From contig OX463859.1 of NCBI GenBank assembly GCA_949825065.1, positions 23,577,847 to 23,641,846 on the forward strand: a DNA stretch of 64,000 nucleotides, read 5' to 3'. A program made the translations under genes and the position numbers. The notes beneath the pieces were generated by a model. It was not told where the DNA came from, ran no database searches, and worked only from the letters and a program-made list of their open reading frames with translations. Within the stretch, counting starts at the first letter, position 1. Each line of letters begins with the position of its first letter. This document shows, one piece after another, positions 10,070 to 20,088 of this stretch. Source of the stretch: Odontocerum albicorne (Eukaryota; Arthropoda; Insecta; Trichoptera; Odontoceridae).

Positions 10070-10670
10070 GTAGTAATCGACGACACACCAATTGAACAAG
10101 TACTCGAAACAAAATTTAAATACTTGGGTGCTAGCATAATCTGCAATAATGACCTCTATGGCGAAGTGCTTGAACAATCACAACATGCCGCAGCTATTTC
10201 CGGATGTTTAAAGAACACTATCTGGAAAAACAAGCAAACGAACATCCAAAGCAAGGTGAGGATATACAAGACCTGTGTCCGCCCCATAATGACATACAGC
10301 ATAGAGTCCAGAGCCGACACTGTCAGAACCAAAAATCTCCTTCGAACCAGCGAAATGAAAGTACTTAGGAGTATCGCTGGCAAAACCCTTCATGATAGAG
10401 TACGAAACACAGAAATCCGAAGGACGTGCGAAGTTGAAGATATTGTCAGATGGGGACGACAGAGAAGAAGGTTCTGGAACGAACACGTATCCAGAATGGC
10501 GGAACCAAGAGGCGTAAGAATGGCCAGGGGTAGTATCCCCCAAGCAAGCAGACCTCCAGGACGACCTCCCAAAAGATGGAAAGACAGCTGGCAGTCGACG
10601 TCATAAGAGGGAAACAATTATGCAGGTCCATAACAGGCCAACATGCCTAAAATAAGATGATGAAGAAGAA
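10070..10670 (+). pseudogene. LINE-D reverse transcriptase C-terminal remnant
   Basis: The frame is open from about 10070 to a stop at 10606 and encodes the segment downstream of the palm domain in insect endonuclease-reverse transcriptase elements: 'PIEQVLETKFKYLGASI', 'KVRIYKTCVRPIMTYSIESR', 'EMKVLRSIAGKTLHDRVRNT', 'GRQRRRFWNEHVSRM' and 'RPPGRPPKRWKDSW'. The TTG at 10124 is not a meaningful start, since homology begins further upstream. The short 3' UTR ends 'gatgatgaagaagaaatta', a tail style common in RTE-type LINEs. No catalytic motif is present; it is a 5'-truncated copy, but with an unbroken frame and so probably fairly young. Confidence 0.85.
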
Positions 10671-10792
10671 ATTACTTTGTATTCGTAAGAGATACATTTA
10701 TTCAATAAAAACAAAGTTTCTTCGTATGAACCTCTTATCGGTATGAAAATACACAATATATGAAAATATTTTTGGATAATTTAATCTAAACT

Positions 10793-11340
10793 TGTTGCAA
10801 CCCGTGAAATATTCACGGAAGTAAAACAAATTATATATTTTTGAAATACCGAATGAAGCAAGATCAACTTAAAGTTTTTTTGGGTTCATTAACGTTTAAA
10901 GTTTAAAATAAAAAAGGTACATCTTGATTGATGAATTATTTAATTCTCAAAAATCTCTTTATACACGATGTTTTGTGTATAAACATTACTGTTGTTCAAT
11001 TTAAATCGTTGATAAAGTTTTCCTTGAAGACTTGTTTCAGATATATTGACTGGAATGTTTTTGCGTTTCCCACATCTTGAAAAAGCCACATATAAATGTC
11101 TGCATTAAAAAAAAGAGCATAAGATAAATAAACACAAGTAATTATAAGGTTCAATATAATAGGAAATAAATAAATTATTTCATGAATTACAATTCCAAAT
11201 AAATTAGCATCGTCCCCTTTTATACCAGTTCGTTCAGTATAATTTCAATCTGTTACGAAGTATTCCTCTCTCGCTCTCTTGTATTCAAAATTCAATTCTC
11301 GTATTCTTTTTTTGGCGACAACCGTACGGGTTTTGGCCTA
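10793..11340 (-). mobile_element. Helitron 3' part with helicase C-terminus
   Basis: The minus strand has the end of a Helitron: the helicase C-terminus (10940-11103), then about 120 bp, then the hairpin 'ccgtgaatatttcacgg' and 'gttgcaac' near 10793. The upstream part (11230-11340) matches the non-autonomous copy at 18749-19045. In the second copy the terminus reads CTAG as expected; here it is degraded to 'acaag'. Confidence 0.7.
10940..11103 (-). pseudogene. Helitron Rep/helicase C-terminal fragment
   Basis: Reading 11102 down to a TAA at 10940-10942 gives 'RHLYVAFSRCGKRKNIPVNI', a variable linker, then 'NVYTQNIVYKEIFEN'. 'LYVAxSR' is the late motif of the Pif1-like helicase of Helitrons, and 'NIVYKE(I/V)' is the usual end of the protein. 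The frame is closed upstream by stops. Just before 'RHLYVAF' the minus strand reads a pyrimidine run followed by 'aatgcag', which could be a splice acceptor, so an upstream exon may have been lost. Confidence 0.75.
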
Positions 11341-11345
11341 TTTTT

Positions 11346-11926
11346 TTATCTTAATATATACATAAAAAAATGTTACCTTCAAGTTTGGGGGTAAAACTTT
11401 CTTTTTAAAAAGGTTCAAGGTGTTTTGTAAACCACTTAAAACCTTTTAAAGCTCATAACATATTTAAAGGTTTCTGAAAAATTTCTTTCAATGAAAAATA
11501 TAAGAATTTTTAAAGATCAACCAAACTCAAGTCATAAAATTATTTTGGTCACTATAAGCTTTTGTTTATTTTTATTACAATTTTAAGCTTTGGGAGCTTT
11601 GTGAGAACAAAAATTCGAGCTTTTATTTTTTTACAAAATTTCGGTAACGTTTGAAAGTAATGAATATTACTGAGGTCTCGTTTCGTCCATCCAATGTGCT
11701 GTATTCTATATCTTGAGGTTGTTTTATCATCTTGGCCGCTTTTATAAACATATTTGTGTAAATTCTCCCTTTAATTTTTTGTTAACTTTTTGTTCCATTA
11801 TTTCCCCTTGTTAAGTGTATTTTTACCAAAGAACATTTTTATCCACTTTAAAAGTTACCGAAATTTTAACCGACGCTCATAAAATACGTTGGCACAATCA
11901 ATTTAGTATGTCTGTTTACTACAGGG
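11346..11926. other. AT-rich spacer, nothing recognised
   Basis: A plus-strand open frame at 11815-12009 runs into the 201-bp duplication and shows no domain. Confidence 0.5.
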
Positions 11927-12328
11927 AAAATTGTTTTCAAGTTATAATAAATCCGTTTACTTTAATAGTTTACCCAATCATATTATGTTATTTATTTATT
12001 GAAAAATAAATATTTTTTAAGAATAAATAAAATTATTTATTTATTGATAAAATAAAGAAAACAAGGACTTTATCACCGTAGTTATTTAATATTTACTTAG
12101 ATTAATGTGTGATCGAACTACAGAGTGAAAATTGTTTTCAAGTTATAATAAATCCGTTTACTTTAATAGTTTACCCAATCATATTATGTTATTTATTTAT
12201 TGAAAAATAAATATTTTTTAAGAATAAATAAAATTATTTATTTATTGATAAAATAAAGAAAACAAGGACTTTATCACCGTAGTTATTTAATATTTACTTA
12301 GATTAATGTGTGATCGAACTACAGAGGT
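11927..12328. repeat. 201-bp tandem duplication, two near-identical copies
   Basis: The segment from 'aaaattgttttcaagttata' at 11927 recurs at 12128 with no difference that I can see, ending in 'gatcgaactacagag'. Near-identity in otherwise eroded DNA means the duplication is recent (or an assembly artefact). LINE-C homology begins just after it. Confidence 0.9.
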
Positions 12329-12339
12329 CAATGAGTAGG

Positions 12340-13081
12340 AAACAAGTGTTAAATGGAAATGTGGATTGCTGCATGAATATGCTGATGACACGGTAGTGTT
12401 AGCGGAAAACGAGAATGAGTTACAGAGACTGGTTAGTAATTTGAATCAGAATGAGTTACAGAGACTGGTTTTAATTGGAATCAGAATGAGTTACAGAGAC
12501 TGGTAAGCAATTTTAATCAGAATGAGTTACAGAGACTGGTAAGCAATTTGAATCAGAATGAGTTACAGAGACTGGTAAGCAATTTGAATCAGAATGAGTT
12601 ACAGAGACTGGCAAGCAATTTGAATCAGAATGAGTTACAGAGACTGGTAAGCAATTTGAATCAGAATGAGTTACAGAGACTGGTAAGCAATTTGAATCAG
12701 AATGAGTTACAGAGACTGGTAAGCAATACGAAATAAATTTATGAGAGATGTTGACGAATTGGAAACAAGGCCAGTGGGACGCTAAAACATATATACTCAA
12801 ACCGATAAGAACTGGTTTGAATATGTGAAGCGAAGGAATAAAAGAAATTAATACAAATATATAGGTACAGTATAAATGCGAGTCGAAGGTGGGATAAAAG
12901 AAGACCAACGAAAGTGTTTGGATCAAGTGAATGATATTTTGAAAGTAGGAAATATTGAGAAATCGTAGGAACTGCAGGAAGGGTATAGATGTGAATGTGA
13001 TGATATATGCGTGTCGAGATAGGAAATGATGGTGCTCTATTATATCTGCCTACCTTAACAGGTAAATGGCGTGATGGTATT
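12340..13081 (+). mobile_element. LINE-C copy 1 with reverse transcriptase YADD box
   Basis: LINE-C is an RTE/Jockey-like insect family. This copy enters within the palm domain: 'CGLLHEYADDTVVLAENENE' contains the catalytic YADD box at 12378-12389, the metal-binding aspartates of reverse transcriptase. The next 12 residues are then tandemly repeated (12417-12729). The rest (12740-13081) is a stop-ridden C-terminal region ending in the family signature 'ggcgtgatggtat'. Confidence 0.85.
12417..12729 (+). repeat. 36-bp minisatellite, 9 units, in frame with the RT motif
   Basis: Nine units of 'gagttacagagactgg...aatcagaat' start at 12417, 12453, 12488 and then every 36 bp to 12704. Each encodes NELQRLVSNLNQ, the segment just after the YADD box of LINE-C. 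The third unit start is shifted by a 1-bp loss; the later units keep one frame. Confidence 0.95.
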
Positions 13082-13194
13082 TATGATAAACTAAACGCTA
13101 CGAGTATTTTTCACATCACACTAACAATTACAAAACAAAAGATAACGTATCGACGTTTTCCAAAATAAACTATTCAGGTTTATACATTTTTCAA

Positions 13195-13440
13195 AATAAG
13201 GAAAGGAAGGTGGTGGTTGATTGTTAGGAAAGAAAGGTGGTTAGCATTAGACTAGAAACTTCCCCGCATTTGCATATGTTTAGAAAAAAAAAATAGTAAG
13301 AAAACCACAGAAAACTTAACAAGGGAAGACGAACTATAAAGAAGAACTTCCGGTATATGATAGTAACGCATTTAGTTTTAGGTGTAGTGCACTTTGTATG
13401 TATAGTATTCATATACAATCATTAATTTTTAGATACAACC
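13195..13440 (+). repeat. Dispersed repeat Y, copy 1
   Basis: 'ccacagaaaacttaacaagg', 'gaagacgaactataaagaa' and 'tatgatagtaac' match repeat Y at 47860-48780. 'aacttccccgcat' with 'catatgtttag' also matches the LTR-like segment at 3501. I infer an LTR or LTR-retrotransposon end, but see no boundaries. Confidence 0.55.
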
Positions 13441-13509
13441 TCCCAAAAAGGGTTGATTTAAGTGCTTTCTAAAGTTAAATACGTGACTCATATCTCTAAC
13501 ACTAAGAGA

Positions 13510-13692
13510 CAGACCATAACACAACTCAAGATCAGCAACGGCAAAACTTCATTATAATACTTCCCCCATTCGGAACAATAAATTTGTTAGATAAAGAAGA
13601 AATCGACCTCAAAGTTCTACGTCTCTCAGAAGGGACATCTTTCAGACATGGGCATCCAATAAAATAGTCTTCAAGTGCATCCAACATCCGAC
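13510..13692 (+). repeat. Dispersed repeat Z, copy 1
   Basis: About 180 bp at roughly 85-90% identity by eye to 14698-14892: shared 'ataaatttgttagataaaga' and 'cttcaagtgcatccaa'. Unidentified; the reverse strand reads 'SISSLSNKFIVPN' in both copies. Confidence 0.7.
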
Positions 13693-13784
13693 AGCGTACA
13701 CTATTAATATTTCCGATACTTAGAAGCAGACCATTTCACAATAAATGATCATTCATTTTTATGGTCTCAGTAACATACATACAT

Positions 13785-13900
13785 GCAAAAACCTTGTTTA
13801 CTGGGACACGACAAATGAAAGGCAACAGACCCAGATCCATAAAAAATTGTGTGCCTACATTAAATAGCCTGTTGTTTTTTCACAAATTATGTATTTATAA
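13785..13900 (+). mobile_element. LINE-A 3' UTR fragment
   Basis: 'tttactgggacacgacaaat', 'cagatccat' and 'cctgttgttttttc' match the LINE-A 3' UTR; about 115 bp only. Confidence 0.7.
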
Positions 13901-14379
13901 AGTACCTTATCATATATAAACAAAATAATTAAAGAGTGTCATTTTATTTGATCGCAAATAATTTAGGGAATTAGGCTCATGTTCAAATTTAAATCAGAAC
14001 GAAATATGACTCAGGTCAAGTGTGAGTCGAGCCTTATAATCTCGTCGGTAGTGTTACCACTAATTAAACGCCCCAAAGTCATAGTATGCTAAGCCACTGA
14101 TATTTGAGCTAATGTTGAATAATCTCATGATAACAATAGGCATTAATCTCCAGCAACTGGCAATAAAATATCACTCCTTCCTCACCATAACAATTCCCTC
14201 AGCCACATATACATTATCATTAATTTGATTCATTAATTCTAGCGTAGAGAGGGTGAATATTTTCAAATAGGAAGCCATTACGTTGTGCAAAGCGCAGAAC
14301 ATTCTAACACATTTTACGTTAGTACAAGATAATGTTTGAAGAATATATATTAATATAAAAAAACTTTTATAGAAGAATA
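13901..14379. other. Spacer, nothing recognised
   Basis: No open frame or repeat that I can support. Confidence 0.45.
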
Positions 14380-15395
14380 AGTGTACGAGATGAGAAATAT
14401 CTTAGCAATAGGGGAAGCACATGTTAAATACTCGTATATAATATCTCAAAAATATCTCAAATATCTCAAAAAATAGTGGAGATCATAGGTTGAATGAATG
14501 ATTGAAATTTTCTTGAAAAATATGCATATAATATATATCCGACCAGAAGTGAAGTTACTCGTTGAATGTACGATTGAAAACAATACATCGACGAATAAAT
14601 ACGTGAGATGTGATATCTTCAAGCAATGGTTGTGGTCACACGTTGAATAAACAGTTTAAAAAATTCATAGAAGAAGAAGCACATGGGATGTCTCCGAGAA
14701 CCATAACACAACTCAGGACCAGCAACGATTAAACTTCACTAAAATTACTTCGCCCCATTGGATTGATTCGGAACAATAAATTTGTTAGATAAAGAAGAAA
14801 TCGATCTCAAAGTTCTACTCCTCTCAGAAGGAAATCTTTCAGACACGGGCATCCAATAAAAGATAGTCTTCAAGTGCATCCAAAGGCAGAGCACGCCATT
14901 CATAGGTGGTCTCACGTTGAATAAACAATTTAAATTTCCTCCGAACAATGATGGGGGTTGCACTTTGAATAAACAAATTAAAAATATATCAAGGAATAAG
15001 CACACCGTATGAGATATCTCCGAGCACTGGTGGTGGTCACACGTTGAATAAACAATTTAACATTTCAACAAAGAATAATCACATGAGATATCTGCGAACA
15101 GTGGTGGAGGTTGCACTTTGAATAATCAAATTAAAAAAAAAATATCATGGAATAGGCAAGGATGAGATATCGCGAGCACTGCTGAATGAAACATTTAAAA
15201 AATACGTCAAAGAATAAGCATATCAGATGAGATATCTTCTGGCAATGATACGAGTGGTGGTAAAAATAAGTATAAAAGATGTCTCTAAGCTCTCAATTTA
15301 AAAAATACATAAAAAAATAAGCACACAAGATGAAATATCTTTAAGCAATGATGGGGTCGCACGTTGAACGAATTATTGAAAATGTAAAAAAAGCA
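14380..15395. repeat. Degenerate satellite of about 65-80-bp units
   Basis: The phrases 'atgagatatct', 'gtggtcacacgttgaataaac' (with changes) and 'aatttaaaa' recur about ten times with variable spacing (near 14390, 14600, 14690, 14905, 15010, 15083, 15163, 15227, 15330). It is an old, diverged array. Repeat Z copy 2 is embedded at 14698-14892. Confidence 0.65.
14698..14892 (+). repeat. Dispersed repeat Z, copy 2, inside the satellite
   Basis: Matches 13510-13692; satellite units lie on both sides. Confidence 0.7.
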
Positions 15396-15614
15396 TTCAG
15401 AACCGGAAAAAATCAACTTAATTTGTTCTAAAAAAACACAAAAGCGATTTGGGCTAGAATGACCAAAAAATGCGATAAACTACTACCTTTATTATTTTAA
15501 ATGAAATAAACAACGAAAAATCCTAACGACATCTATTCGAGAAACTATTATACTTTCTGGATATATACTATAATGCTGTTATCAAAATAACTGAATGAAA
15601 ATTCTGAAACACTA

Positions 15615-15880
15615 GATTTTTTTCATTTTAACCGACCACTGCGTGGTGGCTAGTTACCTTTACAGAATGAATATTGTGGAGGATCCCGGCAGCAAGTGTG
15701 ATTTGGATAATGATACTATAGACCATGTATTTTTCGGTTGTCTTTTGCGAAACAAATTTGATCTACTAAAAACCATATCTTTACCACGTCCAATGGTGCG
15801 TTTCGTATTTAGTCGATCTATAGATCGATTTTTTATTTTTTATTTTAAGCTTAATCCGTTAAACCTTGGAATTATCTAGA
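15615..15880 (+). pseudogene. LINE-F C-terminal zinc-finger region
   Basis: 'FILTDHCVVASYLYRMNIVE' followed by 'DPGSKCDLDNDTIDHVFFGC' matches the C-terminus of I/R1/Jockey-type LINEs, where 'LTGHG-F-YLxRxG' precedes a CCHC knuckle (C-x-C, then H, then C). The first cysteine is replaced by serine ('GSKC'); the second Cys, the His and the last Cys are kept. The frame stays open to a stop at about 15877. No other part of this element is in the window. Confidence 0.65.
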
Positions 15881-16234
15881 ATTGATATTTTTTAAATAAG
15901 TTTTATTATAATGACTCGTAAACATATAACTGCAAAGTGGCTTTAATTTGATCGCACAAATCATCTTAGTTTGGATGGATTGACTATTTAAAAAAAAATA
16001 CTTTTCAATTATCAGAGTTCGTAAAAAAGCTACAAAAAAATAAAGATTGATCGATTTTAGTTAAAATGAATGAAAAATACGAACATCATTGTTTTACAGC
16101 TTTTTTAAGACTCATTTGCCTAAAACTTTCGTACAACTTGAGCAATTTCAACTTGATTCAAGCAAATTCTTTCCAATATCTTTTAGGATGAATTTCAATT
16201 TGAAAAATTTGAATAAGACGAACAAGGGGTAATT
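15881..16234. other. AT-rich spacer, nothing recognised
   Basis: No open frame or repeat that I can support. Confidence 0.5.
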
Positions 16235-16410
16235 TTATCCCCCTGCGGGGTAGAAATTGTTTCGTTTAAAAAGTAATTTATTAATCTGATAGCCGCAGCC
16301 TCTCTTGGAGTCCAATTTATCACTGCAACCGATCTGAAAACAATCCTGTCCGCAACGAAAGTGGATAACTTCCACAACTTTTGTGGACATTTATATTTCA
16401 AAGTGGCAAA
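16235..16410 (+). repeat. Dispersed repeat W, copy 1
   Basis: 'gaaattgtttc', 'aatttattaatc' and 'gatctgaaaacaatcct' recur in order at 19409-19590. Unidentified. Confidence 0.6.
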
Positions 16411-16497
16411 GTTTGTTAACGAATCTTTATAGTACAGTGGCGAAGCTCGAAGTTTTTTTATATTTTTTTATTTCCAAGAGTTAACATTATTAATCGG

Positions 16498-17160
16498 ATC
16501 CTGAACATAGTAAATTTACATTTCAAGTCCATTATCTGGCACAATCATCGATAGGAGGGGAAGATGCAAGCTCAGCAGAGACACATGACACGCATGGCTA
16601 CTGATCAAATTTTCACCATCCCTAGATTTAAAACATATTTTGCCCAAAGGCAATATGCCTATTTAGCTCCCATGGCATACTATCGGGTGTCGAATTCAAT
16701 AAAGGCAAAAGGAGGAAAAAAAATTAGGCAGTCGATCGGAGCGTGGTTGTTATTGCGACAGGAAGTTGAATACTTGGGCTTGCAAGGCTTGTAGCAAAGG
16801 TTTGTGTGAATTCTTAAGTGTGGTGTTTTATTTATTTATTTTTTATGATTATATGCGATATATTGTGGGATGAACGTTTTGGACTATCTGGAGTGATGAA
16901 GTGGCTTGATTTGCGTAATGGATACATATGTAATTGAGTGTCACTGTTTGTCAGTTTGATGAGAATGTTCAACGAGGTTTTACATAATCAAAAATAGGAA
17001 AGAAGTATCGATTTATGTTTTCATGATATACTCATATGTCCTCAGTGAGCAACCCCTAGTTTACTGGGGACACGACAAATGAAAGGCAAAAAACCCAGAT
17101 CCATTAAAATGGTGTATCCAAATTAAATTACCTACTGTTTTTTTTCGCAAAGTAAAATTA
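16498..17160 (+). mobile_element. LINE-A copy 3
   Basis: Begins at 'tcctgaacatagtaaattta' and encodes 'MQAQQRHMTRMATDQIFTIP' through 'QSIGAWLLLRQEVEYLGL' (16564-16794), then the LINE-A 3' UTR to about 17160. The last coding segment is open; upstream domains are absent. Confidence 0.85.
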
Positions 17161-17210
17161 TTTTTACTTTAGAAATGATAAACATATAAGTACATTCGCT
17201 TATTGCCCCA

Positions 17211-17425
17211 TTGACGACCTTCGTGGTTTACTTGGTTTGACTTCGGTTCCTGTTGGAACTCAATTTATTTTTTATAGGGATCCAGTCTCATTACCTCTAA
17301 ATGCTTCTTTAACATCTTTCTGGTTGGCTAGAAGAGATTCCAACCTTTTTTTGCTTAGTTAGAAGAGATTTATACAGTACAAACTGTTAATAAGCCGGTC
17401 AGGTGGTGCTGTATACAACCAAACC
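17211..17425 (+). mobile_element. SINE S1, diverged copy
   Basis: A head remnant ('gacgaccttcgtggttta'), the S1 body ('cttctttaacatctttctgg') and tail ('ataagccggtcaggtggtgc', 'gtatacaacc'). The B-box region is deleted and a stretch near 17345 is duplicated. Confidence 0.7.
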
Positions 17426-17954
17426 AAAACAATATAATTAATCTAGGGCCCTGGGTTCATTGTTCATGATATATCGTATATAATGTTCGTGTACCCAAAA
17501 TGTATCGCGTCCCTCGACTATTCAACCTCTTAGACTCTGTTCCCTTCACAATAAGCTTTACAGTTATACACTAGAGTTTTAATAAATAACTATAAACACT
17601 ATAGATATTGCACAAAAAGTGCTTTTTTTTTTACACAAGAAGGCTTTAATTTAAACCTCTCTGGAAGTAAATCTGCTACGAGTCGATCTCACAACCTTAT
17701 GTTAATGTAAGCTCATGACGTGATGGGACACAGCAGTACTTAAAATACTTAATCGATAATCAGCCTATCGTACGTGTTCACAGTATCAAAAACCTTGGCA
17801 TTATCATATTGAGAGTTTGTATCAACAAATACTGTTCGGCGATCAGTGATAAGAGTCTCTAAGGCTTTTGTGATAGCGCTGTCATGAGATCGCTTTATAG
17901 TTAACTGATTCACAGTAGATTAGAGTGCGGCTCAATAATATGAAACCCGAGAGG
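17426..17954. other. Spacer, nothing recognised
   Basis: No open frame or repeat that I can support. Confidence 0.45.
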
Positions 17955-18330
17955 AAATCGCTAATAGTTGATCGTGATCAAAAGAGATTTTTGCGACTTT
18001 ATTGTACAGAATTTGGATTTTACCCATTGTTCTATCCCACATTTGTAATGCTCCTTGGATATTACCCATTGTTCTATCCCACATTTATAATGCTCCTTGG
18101 ATATTACCCATTGTTCTATCCCACATTTGTAATGCTCCTTAGATATTACTCCTTACGCGTGAAAAGAGATCTACGCACCTGTTTAAACATATACAAATTT
18201 CTAACAGGGAAAATAGCGAACCGTTTTATGAAACTTTGTTTAATGTACCGGACAATAATTTACGCCAACATGGATACGATCATTTTTGGTGGCGTATTCA
18301 CGAACTAAGTTTTTAAGAGTATCACCACTC
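17955..18330 (+). pseudogene. LINE-E C-terminal region with a three-fold internal repeat
   Basis: 'VDRDQKRFLRLYCTEFGFYP' and 'YYSLRVKRDLRTCLNIYKFL' match the 'QKRFLRYL...YGYYPL...LG...L..RR.....Y+LL' segment after the reverse transcriptase in Jockey-like LINEs. A 14-residue stretch (GYYPLFYPTFVMLL) occurs three times in frame at 18015-18140. After 18240 the frame shifts ('VPDNNLRQHGYDHFWWRIHE' lies in another frame). Confidence 0.7.
18015..18140 (+). repeat. 42-bp tandem repeat, 3 units
   Basis: Units at 18015, 18057 and 18099 differ at only a few bases. The period is a multiple of three, so the reading frame is kept. Confidence 0.95.
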
Positions 18331-18748
18331 GCACACGGAATGACCTTATTGAGTGAATTTTTCAATATTGAAATATTCTGTCTCGATGAATAAATTGAGG
18401 ATTGAAAAACTTTGTTTCTTTTGATATTATACTATACTATAGTTGAACTTTTAATAGTATTTTTTTCTTATTACTTGATGTACTCGTAATTCGATTAAAC
18501 TCGTATCAAATGTAAAATAAATATTTTTAAAAAATATAACAATAAAACCAGAGTGTAACCACTTGACCACAGTGCTAACCGAATGTCTCATTTTTCTATG
18601 AAACATATTTATTTATTAATAAAATAAACGAAACTTACGTGTCCTTTATGTAACGCAGAAAGAATTATAAAACAAAAAAAAAACGTATCAAAATCTAAAA
18701 AAAATTAAAATTTCAGGATACAAATATCCACAGGATCATAATATAAAT
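18331..18748. other. AT-rich spacer, nothing recognised
   Basis: No open frame or repeat that I can support. Confidence 0.5.
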
Positions 18749-19045
18749 AGGGCAAAACCCGTACGGTGGTTGTCGTCAAAGAAAGAATACGAGAATTGAA
18801 TTTTGAATACAAGAGAGCGAGAGAGGAATACTTATATTCTCTGCGAAATTTATTCAAAATTTGAATCTCGGTGGGTCTGTGATTACTGAACGAATTTTAA
18901 ATACCTAGCTAACAATTTTTGAACCGGTGTAAAAGGGGACGATGTATAAATGATATATATAAACAAATTCTATATTTATGAATATATATTTTCATAAATG
19001 TAGAATTTGTTTTACTTTCGTGAATATTTCACGGGTTGCAACTAG
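18749..19045 (+). mobile_element. Non-autonomous Helitron-like element
   Basis: The 3' end has the Helitron signature: a short hairpin 'cgtgaatatttcacg' (19019-19033), then 'ggttgcaaCTAG' ending at 19045. The first 110 bp ('ggcaaaacccgtacgg', 'gaatacgagaattgaatttt', 'gagcgagagaggaatac') match the reverse strand of 11230-11340, and the last 40 bp match 10793-10830. The helicase part present in that copy is missing here. The exact 5' end (usually TC) is not clear. Confidence 0.65.
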
Positions 19046-19408
19046 GTTATATTAATGAATAATACAACACGGAAAGTAAAAAGATATTATTATTTCAATT
19101 CAATCAACGCTGCAAAACTTAATTAGGATAAAATTAAATCTTTCTCAAGAGGTACGAGAATACATAATTATTGGGAAATTAAAAAAATATGCTTAAGGTA
19201 AAATTAAATAAATGGAGGCTAAGTCCTAAGATTGAGGGCTGAAATATATTTTATGAAAAGGGCAGGTATTAAATTTATTATCTCTAGTTTCCAGATACTG
19301 TAACTTTAGATATAAAAAAAATAATTATCTCATCCCAAAATAAAACTGTTTAAATCTCTTGATAAATAAATTTATTTATCCTGAAAATATAAATAGTGAA
19401 GAAATCTT
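19046..19408. other. Spacer, nothing recognised
   Basis: No open frame or repeat that I can support. Confidence 0.45.
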
Positions 19409-19590
19409 AAATCCTGCCCACTGCGAAGGAAATTGTTTCTTTTAAAAGTCCAAGACCGGATAATTTATGAATCAGATAAGCCCCCCCCTACTCCGACCCA
19501 GGAACGAGGCCCTATTTATCATTACAGCCGATCTGAAAACAATCCTTTTTGCGGCCACCACTTTACATCCACAAATTTTGTAGAAATATA
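19409..19590 (+). repeat. Dispersed repeat W, copy 2
   Basis: Matches 16235-16410 through 'gaaattgtttc', 'tttatcattacagccgatct' and 'gaaaacaatcct'. Confidence 0.6.
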
Positions 19591-19954
19591 ATATATATAT
19601 TGCAAAATAATTTAATCCATATTTTAGGAAGGGGTGGTATTAGGTTGTTATAACCGGTTGTTAAAATATTAAATATGTATCTCCTTAGTTGTTAAATTGA
19701 CTAATGCTGTATAGACTCGTATATTTATGTTCACATGTTCGTAAAACTATGGTGGTTTTAAATTCTAGCTTCATATGACCTGTAAGAACTGAAATGTCAT
19801 AATCCTTAATGAGGAAAGTTATGGATATAATCCAAAACAAAATAAAAAGAGAACTAAGCAGGCCATGTGGCAAGACAAGCGATAAAACGAAGTTTGGACC
19901 AAAAGCCTGAAAGTTAGATAAAAACTGACGGATTTATTGACATGTGGCAATCAA

Positions 19955-20088
19955 AAAGGTGTTAAACAAGTATTAATTGAAAATCAGACTAGAACCCTTT
20001 TTTTATAAATCCAGGTACCGACGAAAATTGAAAACGTAACACCCGAGTTGAAAAACAGACGTCTCATCAACTAAGCTAATTATTAGAC
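19955..20088 (-). mobile_element. SINE S1 fragment
   Basis: The reverse strand has a weakened head ('gagttgaaaaacagacg' complement with 'aattttc' B-box region) and the body 'gttctagtctgattttc'. The tail is missing. Confidence 0.55.

Noticed and set aside
12548..12926. Long repetitive ORFs on both strands over the 36-bp array (similar ones at 43047-43256, 48005-48358, 50887-51291)
   Set aside because: They stay open only because the repeat period is a multiple of three; the parent units are transposon or AT-rich sequence, not repeat proteins.
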